A stretch of 64,000 bases of DNA from NCBI GenBank assembly GCA_934636465.1, contig CAKUAR010000004.1:1-64000 (forward strand), read 5' to 3'. Below are positions 44,821 to 53,421 of this stretch, piece by piece; within the stretch, counting starts at the first letter, position 1, and each line of letters begins with the position of its first letter. The position numbers and the translations under genes were made by a program. The notes below the pieces were generated by a model that was not told the DNA's origin, searched no databases, and saw only the letters and a list, made by a program, of their open reading frames with translations. The DNA is from an uncultured Muribaculaceae bacterium (GTDB lineage Bacteria; Bacteroidota; Bacteroidia; Bacteroidales; Muribaculaceae).

Positions 44821-44857
44821 CAAAAGAAATAACGTCTATACATAGCGATAGACATTA

Positions 44858-44933
44858 GCCACAATAGCTCAGTCGGTAGAGCATTTCATTCGTAACGAAA
44901 AGGTCGTGGGTTCGAGTCCCACTCGTGGCTCCA
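44858..44933 (+). tRNA. tRNA-Thr (anticodon CGU)
   Basis: Acceptor GCCACAA/TCGTGGC (one A-C mismatch at position 6), a D-arm AGCTCAGTCGGTAGAGC, an anticodon loop TTCGTAA giving CGU, and a T-arm GTGGGTTCGAGTCCCAC. The anticodon stem TTTCA/CGAAA also has an A-C mismatch next to the loop. CCA is encoded (44931-44933), unlike the two other tRNAs in the window. Confidence 0.95.
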
Positions 44934-44966
44934 AAGGTGTGTCAATTCAGGCACACCTTTTTTGTT
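44933..44966 (+). terminator. Terminator of tRNA-Thr
   Basis: Stem aaaggtgtg/cacaccttt and a T run follow the CCA directly. A run of ten C follows at 44969-44978. Confidence 0.85.
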
Positions 44967-45134
44967 TTCCCCCCCCCCACAGCCAGCTCCAGCATAGAGT
45001 CGCACAAGAAACTTGCCTGCCATAAAAACCGCATATAGCAACCATCAGCCACAATTTACGCAACGCCAACAACTAGCCACAGCCAGCGACAGCGAGGCGA
45101 CACACAGCCACGTTGCAAGCATAACACAGACAGA

Positions 45135-45244
45135 GAGCCCCAGAGGGGCTCATATAAGCATAACCCACGACTGAGGAGCGCAGCGACGGTCGTGGGATAA
45201 AAAGCCACAAAAAAAACAGCGTGCCAGAGGTACGCGTATAGCAC
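45135..45244. repeat. Dispersed three-hairpin repeat, copy 2
   Basis: Left hairpin gagccccagaggggctc (45135-45151), linker atataagcataa, core hairpin 45164-45196, a 22-base spacer, and right hairpin gcgtgccagaggtacgcg ending tata (45219-45240). Arm order and distances equal copy 1 at 29345. The 33-bp core, starting cccacgactgaggagcgc, is the exact reverse complement of the copy 1 core. It lies between the convergent terminators of tRNA-Thr and tRNA-Pro. Confidence 0.85.
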
Positions 45245-45268
45245 CCTCACCCAACAACTCTATACATA

Positions 45269-45308
45269 ACGACAAAAGCACTGGCAAATTTGCCAGTGCT
45301 TTTGTCGT
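45269..45308 (-). terminator. Terminator of tRNA-Pro, long perfect palindrome
   Basis: A 40-bp perfect palindrome centred on aaattt, with gacaaaagcactggc as its left arm. It starts one base after the tRNA-Pro discriminator on the minus strand. It could work in both directions. Confidence 0.75.
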
Positions 45309-45309
45309 G

Positions 45310-45384
45310 TCGGGATGACTAGATTCGAACTAGCGACCCCACGCCCCCCAGACGTATACTCTAACCGGACTGAGCTACATCCCG
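45310..45384 (-). tRNA. tRNA-Pro (anticodon GGG)
   Basis: Read on the minus strand: acceptor CGGGATG/CATCCCG, a D-arm TAGCTCAGTCCGGTTAGAG, an anticodon loop CTGGGGG giving GGG, and a T-arm CTAGTTCGAATCTAG. Discriminator A; CCA not encoded. 75 bases. A perfect promoter is at 45420. Confidence 0.95.
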
Positions 45385-45419
45385 ATCGCACTTCCAAAGA
45401 TATTTCCTCAAAAGCAGTG

Positions 45420-45451
45420 CAAATTTAATAACGATTTGGTCAATATGCAAA
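45420..45451 (-). promoter_or_regulatory. Promoter of tRNA-Pro
   Basis: Minus strand TTTG (complement of 45448-45451), 20 bp, TAAATTTG (complement of 45420-45427). Matches the Bacteroidetes pattern exactly. Confidence 0.8.
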
Positions 45452-45524
45452 CTTTATCACCAAAATAAGAAAACAACCACGCAAAAAGCCTTAACTTAGC
45501 AATATTAAACCCAAATGATGATGA

Positions 45525-46019
45525 ATGGACAATTTTGCAGCAATTGATTTCGAAACCGCCAACCAATATCGCTCAAGCGTGTGCAGCGTGGGAGTGGTGA
45601 TTGTGCGCAACGGCAAGATAACCGACAAGTTTTATAGCCACATTTACCCCACACCCGATTTTTTCTCGTTTTTCGCCACACAAGTGCATGGACTGACGAT
45701 TGACGATGTGGAAGACGCCCCAACATTCCCTTCCGTTTGGGAACAGATAGAACCCCTCATCGAGGGTCTGCCGCTTGTGGCGCACAACAGCCCCTTTGAC
45801 GAAAGCTGCCTTAAAGCCGCATTTCGCATGTTTCACATGCCCTACCCCGACTACACGTTTTTCTGCACATGTCGAGCATCGCGCAGCAAGCTGCGCAACT
45901 TGCTGCCAAACCATCAACTGCACACAGTGGCAGCCTATTGCGGATACGACCTGACCAAGCATCACCACGCACTTGCCGATGCCGAGGCCTGTGCCGCAAT
46001 CGCATTAAAACTACTGTAA
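45525..46019 (+). CDS. DEDDh 3'-5' exonuclease (DnaQ-like)
   Basis: 164 aa, one exonuclease domain. ExoI: D8 and E10 in AAIDFETAN; ExoII: the Asp in VAHNSPFDESCL; ExoIII: the His-x4-Asp in HHHALADAEACAAI. All metal ligands are present. Known role: removal of 3' nucleotides from DNA (proofreading subunit-like) or small RNA turnover; this single-domain type is not the polymerase III epsilon with its C-terminal alpha-binding tail. ATG at 45525 puts the first motif where the family has it. It is monocistronic. Confidence 0.92.
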   Translation: MDNFAAIDFETANQYRSSVCSVGVVIVRNGKITDKFYSHIYPTPDFFSFFATQVHGLTIDDVEDAPTFPSVWEQIEPLIEGLPLVAHNSPFDESCLKAAFRMFHMPYPDYTFFCTCRASRSKLRNLLPNHQLHTVAAYCGYDLTKHHHALADAEACAAIALKLL

Positions 46020-46141
46020 CCCTCACCTTTACATTCGCCAGAGAAACACACACTGGTCTATTGGCACAAAAATAAGCTGAAACAGACATTACAAGGGCTA
46101 ATTTTCAACGGTCAACACACAAGCCAACCGAATAAAATCGC

Positions 46142-46149
46142 TATATTTG
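46142..46149 (+). promoter_or_regulatory. -7 element before the GH78 gene
   Basis: TATATTTG, 51 bp before the ATG at 46201. The -33 region has no TTTG, so the promoter may need an activator (inference). Confidence 0.45.
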
Positions 46150-46200
46150 CAATAACCATATCGACATCAACATTTAACTATTAACATATTAATCAAAATT

Positions 46201-48918
46201 ATGCGAAAATTATTGAGTTTGTTTGTCTTGCTGGCTCTTTCAGCCACCATGTGCATCAACGCCGGAGTGAAACTCTCGGCCGTGTTGCTTGATACTCAAG
46301 ACAACCCCGTGGGTGTGGGCAACACAGCCCCTGCTTTCTCGTGGCAAATCCAATCAAAGTCAAACGACGTGGTGCAAACCGCTTACCAAATCGTCGTAGC
46401 CACCTCCAAAGCCGGCCTCAACGGCAACAGCGGCATGGTGTGGAATTCCGGCAAAGTAGTGTCCGACAAATCAGTTAACATCATCTACAAAGGTGCCAAA
46501 CTGCAATCTGCCACAAAGTATTACTGGAAAGTAAACGTATGGACCAACAAAGGCGACGCAAAATCTGCCGTAAAAACGTTCACCACCACACTTCTCAACC
46601 CAAGTGAGTGGACCGCAAAATGGATTGGCATCGACGGAAAATACAACACCGACGACCAAAAGCGCACCATTCTGCCGGCTCGCTACCTGCGCAACGAATT
46701 CAGCGTTAGCGGCAAGGTGACACGCGCCACTCTCTACATTGCCGGTGCCGGAAGCACCTACGCCTACATCAATGGCAAAAAGGTGAGCAACGACGTGTTT
46801 GGCTCTCTGCCATCTTGGTTTCCCACAGCAATCAATTTCACCACCTACGACGTCACTCCGCTCATCACAAAGGGCAACAACGCCATAGGCATTCTGCTTG
46901 GCAACGGACGCTACCTGTCAATGCGTAACGACAACACCATGTTTGGCATGCCTCGCGTAATAGCACAGCTGGTGATTGAAACACCTGCCGGCAAAACCAC
47001 GGTTGTCACCGACGGTTCCTGGAAGGCAACCGACCAAGGTCCTATCCGCGAAAACAACGAATACGACGGTGAGAAATATGATGCACGCATGGAACTCGGC
47101 AATTGGGCTGCTGCCGGTTACGACGCTTCTGCATGGAAGAACGCCGACGAGATGAAGAGCCCCACAGAGCTTCTCCGACCGCAAATGTCGCCAAGCCTTT
47201 GCATCAATGAGCAATTCAAGGGCAAAACAGTGAAGAAAGTGGGCGATGACCGCTACATCATCGACATGGGTCAGAACTTCGTAGGGTGGACCCGTGTTTC
47301 TTTCAACGGCAAGAAAGGACAAACCATAAAGCTCCGCTTCTCCGAGACGCTCCAAAACAACGACACCGAGCTCTATGTGGCAAACTTGCGTAGTGCCTTG
47401 GCCGAAGACCACTACACTCCGGCCACCGACGGCCCATTCACATGGGAACCTCAACTCACCTATCATGGTGGACGCTACATCGAGGTGAGCGGCCTCGGCT
47501 ACGAACCCTCAATCAACGACTTCACTGCTTGCGTAATCTACGACAAGATGAACACAGCCGGCACATTTGAGTCATCGAGCCAACTGCTCAACCAAATCTA
47601 TAAAAACGCTTACTGGGGCATTCGCGGCAACTATCGCGGCATGCCAACTGACTGTCCGCAGCGCGACGAGCGACACGGCTGGCTTGGCGATCGCGCCACT
47701 GGCTGCTACAGCGAGAGCCTTGTGTTCAACAATAACCTGTTCTACAACAAGTGGCTGCTCGACATTGAGGAGTCAATGTCGCCCGAAGGTGCCATCTCCG
47801 ATGTCAGCCCTCGCTACTGGACTCTCTGGCGACCAAACGTGACCTGGCCATCAGCCTACTTCTATGCTGCCGACATGGTTTACCAGCGTTTTGGCAACGA
47901 CTACTCTATCCGCAACCGCTACGACTCTATGCGCAAGTACATTCTCTTTGTTAAAAATAAATTTTATGACAACGGCATCGTGACCAGCGACACCTATGGC
48001 GACTGGTGCATGCCGCCAGAGAAGAAAGAGCTTATCCACTCACAAGACCCTGCCCGCCGCACCGACGGACGCATTCTGAGCACCTCAGTTTACTACGACT
48101 TGCTGCGACTCATGGAGAAATTCGCTCGCCACAATGGCCGCATGGCCGACGTGGCTGAATATGAGGCTATGCGCGCACAAATCCGCGAAGCCTACAACAA
48201 AACTTTCTTCGATAAGACAAAAGGCGGCTATGGCAATAATACCGTCACAGCCAACATCTTGTCGCTGCAACTCGGTCTTGTGCCCGATGCTTACCGACAG
48301 CAGGTAATCGACAACATTGTGGCTGTGACCAACGGCCCTATGTTCAACGGCCACATCAGCACAGGCGTGCTTGGTGTTCAACACCTCATGCGCGGCCTCA
48401 CACGCAACGGCCACGGCGACCTTGCTCTCAAGATTGCCACCAACGACACCTACCCATCATGGGGCTATATGGTGAAGCATGGAGCCACCACATTCTGGGA
48501 GCTCTGGAACGGCGACACCGCAGACCCTGCAATGAACTCAGGCAACCACGTTATGCTCATTGGCGACTTTGTGGTGTGGATGTATGAAGACCTGGCCGGA
48601 ATACGCAACGATGTAGAAGAAGACTCTTACGGCTACAAGAAAATTCTCATGCAGCCAGCGTTTATCGATGGGCTCGACCACGCTGCTGCCACCTACGCAT
48701 CACCTTACGGTCCTATCGCAAGCAACTGGACTCGCACTGGCGACAACCTCACTTGGAACATCACCGTTCCAGCTAACGCAACAGCCAAAGTGGTTGTTCC
48801 TGCCAAGTTCCGCATTGCTCCCAAGGTGGGCAACGGCGTGCGCACAGTCAGCTCTGACGCAGGCAACACCGTGATTGAGTTGGGCTCTGGTGACTATAAG
48901 TTCGTTTCTGCAAAATAA
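46201..48918 (+). CDS. Predicted alpha-L-rhamnosidase, GH78 family (large)
   Basis: 905 aa: signal peptide MRKLLSLFVLLALSATMCINA, an Fn3-like N-terminal domain (VKLSAVLLDTQDNPVGVG, AYQIVVATSK, SATKYYWKVNVWTNKG), the rhamnosidase N domain (YLRNEFSVSGKVTRATLYIAG, YINGKKVSNDVF), and the (alpha/alpha)6 catalytic domain with the signature GMPTDCPQRDERHGWLGD. Then come TTFWELWNGDTADP and a C-terminal beta-sandwich. Known role: inverting cleavage of terminal alpha-L-rhamnose. The length and order match classical GH78 better than the 740-aa gene at 20755. Ends at its own terminator. Confidence 0.93.
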   Translation: MRKLLSLFVLLALSATMCINAGVKLSAVLLDTQDNPVGVGNTAPAFSWQIQSKSNDVVQTAYQIVVATSKAGLNGNSGMVWNSGKVVSDKSVNIIYKGAKLQSATKYYWKVNVWTNKGDAKSAVKTFTTTLLNPSEWTAKWIGIDGKYNTDDQKRTILPARYLRNEFSVSGKVTRATLYIAGAGSTYAYINGKKVSNDVFGSLPSWFPTAINFTTYDVTPLITKGNNAIGILLGNGRYLSMRNDNTMFGMPRVIAQLVIETPAGKTTVVTDGSWKATDQGPIRENNEYDGEKYDARMELGNWAAAGYDASAWKNADEMKSPTELLRPQMSPSLCINEQFKGKTVKKVGDDRYIIDMGQNFVGWTRVSFNGKKGQTIKLRFSETLQNNDTELYVANLRSALAEDHYTPATDGPFTWEPQLTYHGGRYIEVSGLGYEPSINDFTACVIYDKMNTAGTFESSSQLLNQIYKNAYWGIRGNYRGMPTDCPQRDERHGWLGDRATGCYSESLVFNNNLFYNKWLLDIEESMSPEGAISDVSPRYWTLWRPNVTWPSAYFYAADMVYQRFGNDYSIRNRYDSMRKYILFVKNKFYDNGIVTSDTYGDWCMPPEKKELIHSQDPARRTDGRILSTSVYYDLLRLMEKFARHNGRMADVAEYEAMRAQIREAYNKTFFDKTKGGYGNNTVTANILSLQLGLVPDAYRQQVIDNIVAVTNGPMFNGHISTGVLGVQHLMRGLTRNGHGDLALKIATNDTYPSWGYMVKHGATTFWELWNGDTADPAMNSGNHVMLIGDFVVWMYEDLAGIRNDVEEDSYGYKKILMQPAFIDGLDHAAATYASPYGPIASNWTRTGDNLTWNITVPANATAKVVVPAKFRIAPKVGNGVRTVSSDAGNTVIELGSGDYKFVSAK

Positions 48919-48944
48919 AATTTGATTAACAATTTCCAAAGACA

Positions 48945-48987
48945 AGCAATACCATTGCGACACTTTGTTCAATGGTATTGCTTTTTT
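48945..48987 (+). terminator. Terminator of the large GH78 gene
   Basis: Stem agcaataccattg/caatggtattgct followed by TTTTTT, 26 bp after the stop. Confidence 0.9.
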
Positions 48988-49043
48988 AAATGCTCTACAG
49001 TTCTGTTTATCGACTTATCAAACAACTATAAAAAACACGATTT

Positions 49044-50030
49044 ATGAGAAACCTCAAAATTTTATTCACACTTCTCTTGGCTCTGACGGCAATAAGCAAT
49101 GCCTCTGCCAAGAAGCCACACGACCCTCTGTGTTACTCCAACGGCAAACCTGTCCACGTTGCCGACCCATGTGTGTTCACCGACGGCAAAATCTATTACC
49201 TGACAGGCACATCTGGTGCTGACAAAGGTTTTGAATACTACACGTCCACCGACCTGAAAAATTGGGAATATCAAGGCATGCTCTATAAGCCTGGTGACAA
49301 CGACGCCTACAAAGGCGCATCGTGCTTTTGGGCGCCGGAAGTGCATGTGGTCAATGGCAAATATTACCTCACATTCAGTTGCCTAAGCCCCAAGTACAAA
49401 GGTCTGATTACATGCCTTGCCGTGAGCGACAAGCCAAACGGCAAATACACAGACCTCTATTTGCCGTGGATTGACACTAAATATGCAGCTATTGACTGCC
49501 ACATTTTCGTTGACGATGACAAACAATCGTATTTGTATTATAGCCACAACTACAACAAAGACGGCATCGCCATTGGCGAAACCTACGCAGCCAAGCTCAA
49601 AGACGACCTGTCTGGCATCGTGGGTGAGCCTACGTTTGTTTCAAGCGCATCGCAGCCGTGGGAATGTGTCAACTGGGAAAAGAACCGCTGCAACGAAGGC
49701 CCGTGGGTGATTAAGCACGGCAAAAAATACGTCATGACCTATTCTGCCAACGACACTGGTTTCGACCATTATGGCATAGGAGTTTCAGAAGCCACAAACC
49801 CACTTGGTCCATGGAAAAAGTGCGACGACAATCCACTCTTGACCACCGACCTGAAAAAAGGCGTTTCGTCGCCTGGCCATAACAGCATCGTGCAGTGCCC
49901 CGACGGAACAATGCGCATTGTCTATCACCGCCATGCCGATCCCAACTGCAAGCTCCCCAACTGGGATAGAGTGGTTTGCATTGACAAAATCAAATTCACC
50001 GGCAACGGGCACCTAAAAATCCAGCAATAG
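49044..50030 (+). CDS. Glycoside hydrolase family 43 protein
   Basis: 328 aa with signal peptide MRNLKILFTLLLALTAISNASA. Five-bladed propeller features: catalytic base Asp in VHVADPCVFTDGKIYYLTG, pKa-modulating Asp in AIDCHIFVDDD, and general acid Glu in CNEGPWVIKHGKKYVMTYSA; the end carries SSPGHNSIVQCPDGTMRIVYHRH. Known role: removes arabinofuranose, xylose or galactose from plant side chains. Close behind a rhamnosidase, it suits pectin (rhamnogalacturonan I) side chains. Subfamily cannot be decided. Confidence 0.9.
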   Translation: MRNLKILFTLLLALTAISNASAKKPHDPLCYSNGKPVHVADPCVFTDGKIYYLTGTSGADKGFEYYTSTDLKNWEYQGMLYKPGDNDAYKGASCFWAPEVHVVNGKYYLTFSCLSPKYKGLITCLAVSDKPNGKYTDLYLPWIDTKYAAIDCHIFVDDDKQSYLYYSHNYNKDGIAIGETYAAKLKDDLSGIVGEPTFVSSASQPWECVNWEKNRCNEGPWVIKHGKKYVMTYSANDTGFDHYGIGVSEATNPLGPWKKCDDNPLLTTDLKKGVSSPGHNSIVQCPDGTMRIVYHRHADPNCKLPNWDRVVCIDKIKFTGNGHLKIQQ

Positions 50031-50055
50031 CGCACGCGCCCCCTCTCAAAAAACA

Positions 50056-50093
50056 CAAGCGGCCGCTACCCAACATCAGGTAGCAGCCGTTTG
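50056..50093. terminator. Bidirectional terminator, GH43 and HMA genes
   Basis: A stem of about 15 bp with two G-T pairs around caacatca; convergent genes lie on both sides. On the minus strand it is followed by TTTTTT. Confidence 0.75.
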
Positions 50094-50127
50094 CCATTTT
50101 CTTGTAATCTTTGCCCAAAAGCGAGAA

Positions 50128-50718
50128 TCAGTCGTTTTTACACTCTTTCTTACATTCTTTCTTCACTTTGGCTTTCGAGCAACTTGCGTCAGCCTTCGCA
50201 CAAGCCGCTTTGGCGCAAGCTGACATTTTTGCCTTGCTGCAATTTGCATCAGCAACCTTGCAGCCGTCAAGAGAGCCGGCACACTTCTTGTTTGCTACTT
50301 TCTTGTCCTTTGACTTGCAGCAGTATTTCTTCTCTTTTGCAGCCTTGCCGCCCTTGCAGCAACCAGCAGCAGCCTTTTTGCATTTTGCTTTCTTGCCGCA
50401 TGCGCCAGCCTTTGCCAAAGTAGCCGAAGTGTTGCTCTCGCTTGCTGCCACATTGAGCGAAGCCAAACCTTTAATCAGATTACCGACATTGTTCTTGCTC
50501 TTGTTGTATGTCACCGTCACAAGTTTGTTTTCCACATCAACGTTCACGTCCTTTATACCCTTGCCCAGCGACGGCACGTTATTCATGATTTTGTCAGCGC
50601 AATTCTGACAAGTGACGTCAGCTTTAAGCACTGTAGTTACAAGATTTTCATTTCCCTTTGCTTGAGCAGCACATGCCACCAGAGCTATGGCTGCAATAAC
50701 TGATAATAACTTTTTCAT
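50128..50718 (-). CDS. Exported heavy-metal-associated (HMA) protein with Cys/Lys-rich tail
   Basis: 196 aa. Signal peptide MKKLLSVIAAIALVACAAQA (the LVAC could also be a lipobox with Cys16). Residues 25-95 are an HMA fold with the metal site C37-QN-C40 (ADVTCQNCADKIMNNV). From about 105 to the end the sequence has about 18 Cys spaced among Lys and Ala (KCKKAAAGCC, KKYCCKSKDKK, ACAKAACAKADASC, KKECKKEC), like a metallothionein. It lies upstream of nothing else on its strand except the TonB receptor that ends 136 bp before it. Likely role: binding of Cu, Zn or Cd in the envelope (inference). Confidence 0.82.
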   Translation of the reverse strand: MKKLLSVIAAIALVACAAQAKGNENLVTTVLKADVTCQNCADKIMNNVPSLGKGIKDVNVDVENKLVTVTYNKSKNNVGNLIKGLASLNVAASESNTSATLAKAGACGKKAKCKKAAAGCCKGGKAAKEKKYCCKSKDKKVANKKCAGSLDGCKVADANCSKAKMSACAKAACAKADASCSKAKVKKECKKECKND

Positions 50719-50853
50719 AATCTAACTTTTATTGCTTTTACTTTTTATTTTTGACAATAAAGATAATACCAAAATTCATCAAGTCCACGCACATTGCACG
50801 CATCTTTAGTTTATTTTACAAAAAGCATGCCCAAAACAGCCCACAACTGCTCG

Positions 50854-53202
50854 TCAATAGAAGTTAATCCGCACTCCGGCATAAAACTTTCTGCCCATAA
50901 GTGGCCCCCACACATTCATTGAATTAAACCCTGTGCTAAATGGATTTGAAGCCTCTATCACAGGTGTGTGCTGTCTGTAATCAGTTATGTTTTCACAACC
51001 AGCATACACGTCAGCCTTGCCTATTTTGCGCGTCACCTGTGCAAACAGCATCGGATACACCGGCGAGTGACTTGCATCTGCCAGGTTGCCTGTGAGCGAC
51101 GGCACACGCTGCGGACCATTGACTTGCGCCGTCACATCGAACACCCACATTCTGAATTTTGTGGCATAAGACAAGTTAATAAGTCCCTTATATTTGCTTA
51201 TCAATGGCCGTTCCACCCAAGCAGTGCTGCCGTCAGGGCGGTCTATTGTCATCTTGCTCACCGTGTAGCGAAACGTGGCAAACACGTCAAAACGCTTTAG
51301 TGGTGTCCAGTTGAAATCTATCTGAAAATTGTTGGTCATTGATTTTCCCTTTGTGCTGTAGATGTTTATTACGTCTGCGCCCCACTCCTGGTCAGCCACC
51401 ACAGAGTTATAAAAACGCGTGTTGAAGAAGTCAAAGCTCACACTTGCGCCATTGTCACTGCCCAGCTTCATTGTTTGCGTCAGGCTCACGCCCGAAGTCA
51501 GCGATTTCTCCAGGCGGTCAATTCCGTCAAACCCACTGGCACGCTCGCCGGCCACCACTATTCTGCGTCCTGTGGTCAGTATGCCTATGTTGTCGGTCAC
51601 AACGTTGGCTGTGCGGTAGCCCATTCCCACCGAGCCGCGCAGCGCCGTGCGTGGTGTCAAGTTACACTTAACGTGCGCACGCGGAGTCACAAGCCAACGG
51701 TCGTGCAAGTCGTTATAGTCGGTGCGCAATCCGGCCACCACAGTCACGCGGTCTTTCAGGTCGTAAGTATATTCGGCATAAGCTCCGCCCTCAAGCTCGT
51801 TGCGGTCAAGATCAAAGTTTGTCAGCGGTGTCGCCACCAGCCACGGAGTGCTGTTCTGCAAGTTCTCGCGATAATAGGCAAGCCTTGTCTGCATTCCCAT
51901 CATGAGCGACGAGTGCAAGTCAAAGTGCAGATTCACCATTGCGTTGGCAGTCACGTCATTCTCATGACCGCTATAACCATTCAACCCGAAGTATGCCTTC
52001 TCGCCAAAGTGGTCATAATCCACCACCAGTGCCACACTCGACCGCTTTTCACTCTTTGTTTCCTCGTCATACACACCTGCGCCAAACGGCAACGCCAGTT
52101 TCAAATATGCGTTGAGAGCCCGGTTATCTATTCGCGAGCCATATTTTGCTCCGCCGTTCCAGTTCTCCACCATGTCATTGCGCATCGCATCGCTGCCGTC
52201 AAAATCCACGCTGCCGCCTATACGCCTGTCGGCAAGAGCGCGCACACCCCAGCGCATCTGTGCGCCGCTCTTGGTCATATACAGCCACCTGTTTGCCACA
52301 TTCACAGTCCGTGTGCTTGGCTGGTCGCGGAAACCGTCGTGATTGCGGTCCATTGCGCCCATGTTGCGCCAGTCGGTGTCGAGCGAGCCGTGGGCAAGCA
52401 CCAGTGTTGAGAGCCGCTTGTCGCTTGTCAGCGGTATTGCAGCCGCTAAGTTCACCTCTGGCCTTAACATATCATCAAAATACACATTGCCAAAGAAGCG
52501 TTCCTCGTCAGTTGGCTTGCGATACTCCATGTTGATTTGCCCGGCTATGGCATCATGCCCGGCCGACACACTCGACACGCCTTTCGACACTTGTATCGAC
52601 TTCAGCCACATGCCCGGTGTGTAGGTCATGGCGTATGGTGCGCCCAAGCCACGCATCACCGGACGGCTCTCGTCAAGCACCTGTGTGTATGGTCCTGCCA
52701 GACCGAGCATCTTTATCTGGCGCGCACCGGTGATTGCGTCGCTGTAGCCCACCGTCACCGAAGCCGTGTTTTCAAACGACTCTGCCACATTGCAGCAAGC
52801 CAGTTTAGTCAGTCCTGCAAACGATATGTTTTCCGTCTTGCCTATGTCGCCAGCCTTTATGTAGTTGCCGCGCTGACTGCCTTGCACAACCACCTCACCA
52901 AGCGTGGTTTTGTCGCGTCCAAGCACTATATCCACTTTACTTGCCGTTGCCGTCACCGTCACGGTGTCGGGTTCAAGCCCCACAAACGTTGCCACAAGCC
53001 TGTTGCGGCCTTTCACCTCATGCAGGCTGAAGCGGCCAAGCGAGTCGGTTGCCGTGCCTATGTTTGTTCCGGCCCAATACACCATTGCTCCAGGCAACGG
53101 CTCACCGCTGCCGTCGCGCACAGTGCCATAATATCCGGTAGCGCACAGTGCCAGTGCCCCAGCCGCAGCACACCAAGTAGTCAATAGTCTTTTCCTCATC
53201 AT
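50854..53202 (-). CDS. TonB-dependent receptor with carboxypeptidase-like N-domain
   Basis: 782 aa from the ATG at 53202 (MMRKRLLTTWCAAAGALALC; the Met at 53199 works equally). The open frame further up has no signal. Mature N-terminus GTVRDGSGEPLPGAMVYWAGT is a carboxypeptidase regulatory-like domain, then comes the plug (NVAESFENTASVTVGYSDAITGARQIKMLGLAG, VSKGVSSVSAGHDAIAGQINMEY) and a 22-strand barrel ending YAGVRINFY. Known role: TonB-driven uptake. No SusD partner. The next gene on the same strand codes for the HMA Cys-rich protein, so a metal or metallophore substrate is likely (inference). Confidence 0.9.
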   Translation of the reverse strand: MMRKRLLTTWCAAAGALALCATGYYGTVRDGSGEPLPGAMVYWAGTNIGTATDSLGRFSLHEVKGRNRLVATFVGLEPDTVTVTATASKVDIVLGRDKTTLGEVVVQGSQRGNYIKAGDIGKTENISFAGLTKLACCNVAESFENTASVTVGYSDAITGARQIKMLGLAGPYTQVLDESRPVMRGLGAPYAMTYTPGMWLKSIQVSKGVSSVSAGHDAIAGQINMEYRKPTDEERFFGNVYFDDMLRPEVNLAAAIPLTSDKRLSTLVLAHGSLDTDWRNMGAMDRNHDGFRDQPSTRTVNVANRWLYMTKSGAQMRWGVRALADRRIGGSVDFDGSDAMRNDMVENWNGGAKYGSRIDNRALNAYLKLALPFGAGVYDEETKSEKRSSVALVVDYDHFGEKAYFGLNGYSGHENDVTANAMVNLHFDLHSSLMMGMQTRLAYYRENLQNSTPWLVATPLTNFDLDRNELEGGAYAEYTYDLKDRVTVVAGLRTDYNDLHDRWLVTPRAHVKCNLTPRTALRGSVGMGYRTANVVTDNIGILTTGRRIVVAGERASGFDGIDRLEKSLTSGVSLTQTMKLGSDNGASVSFDFFNTRFYNSVVADQEWGADVINIYSTKGKSMTNNFQIDFNWTPLKRFDVFATFRYTVSKMTIDRPDGSTAWVERPLISKYKGLINLSYATKFRMWVFDVTAQVNGPQRVPSLTGNLADASHSPVYPMLFAQVTRKIGKADVYAGCENITDYRQHTPVIEASNPFSTGFNSMNVWGPLMGRKFYAGVRINFY

Positions 53203-53361
53203 AATTTGCCCTATTTGCATTTTGCTCCACATTCGCAGCACAGCAAATCCAACTGGAGCCGTATATTTTTCTTCTGGTGCAAAATTACAAACGCCATCAG
53301 CACAAGCCTTACACAATTTTCTATATTTGTTGCACAATCATCATGGCAGCCCAAAAAAAGA

Positions 53362-53391
53362 ACTAAGCGAAACGTCACCGCTCCGCTTAGT
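53362..53391 (-). terminator. Terminator of the aldolase gene
   Basis: Stem actaagcg/cgcttagt; on the minus strand followed by TTCTTTTTTT. It starts 30 bp after the stop at 53422. Confidence 0.8.
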
Positions 53392-53421
53392 GTCTTTTTC
53401 TATGAGTTATCAAGCAAATGC

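Noticed and set aside
45269..45308. 40-bp perfect palindrome considered as operator or recombination site
   Set aside because: Its place directly after tRNA-Pro and T-rich arm fit a terminator; a single copy only.
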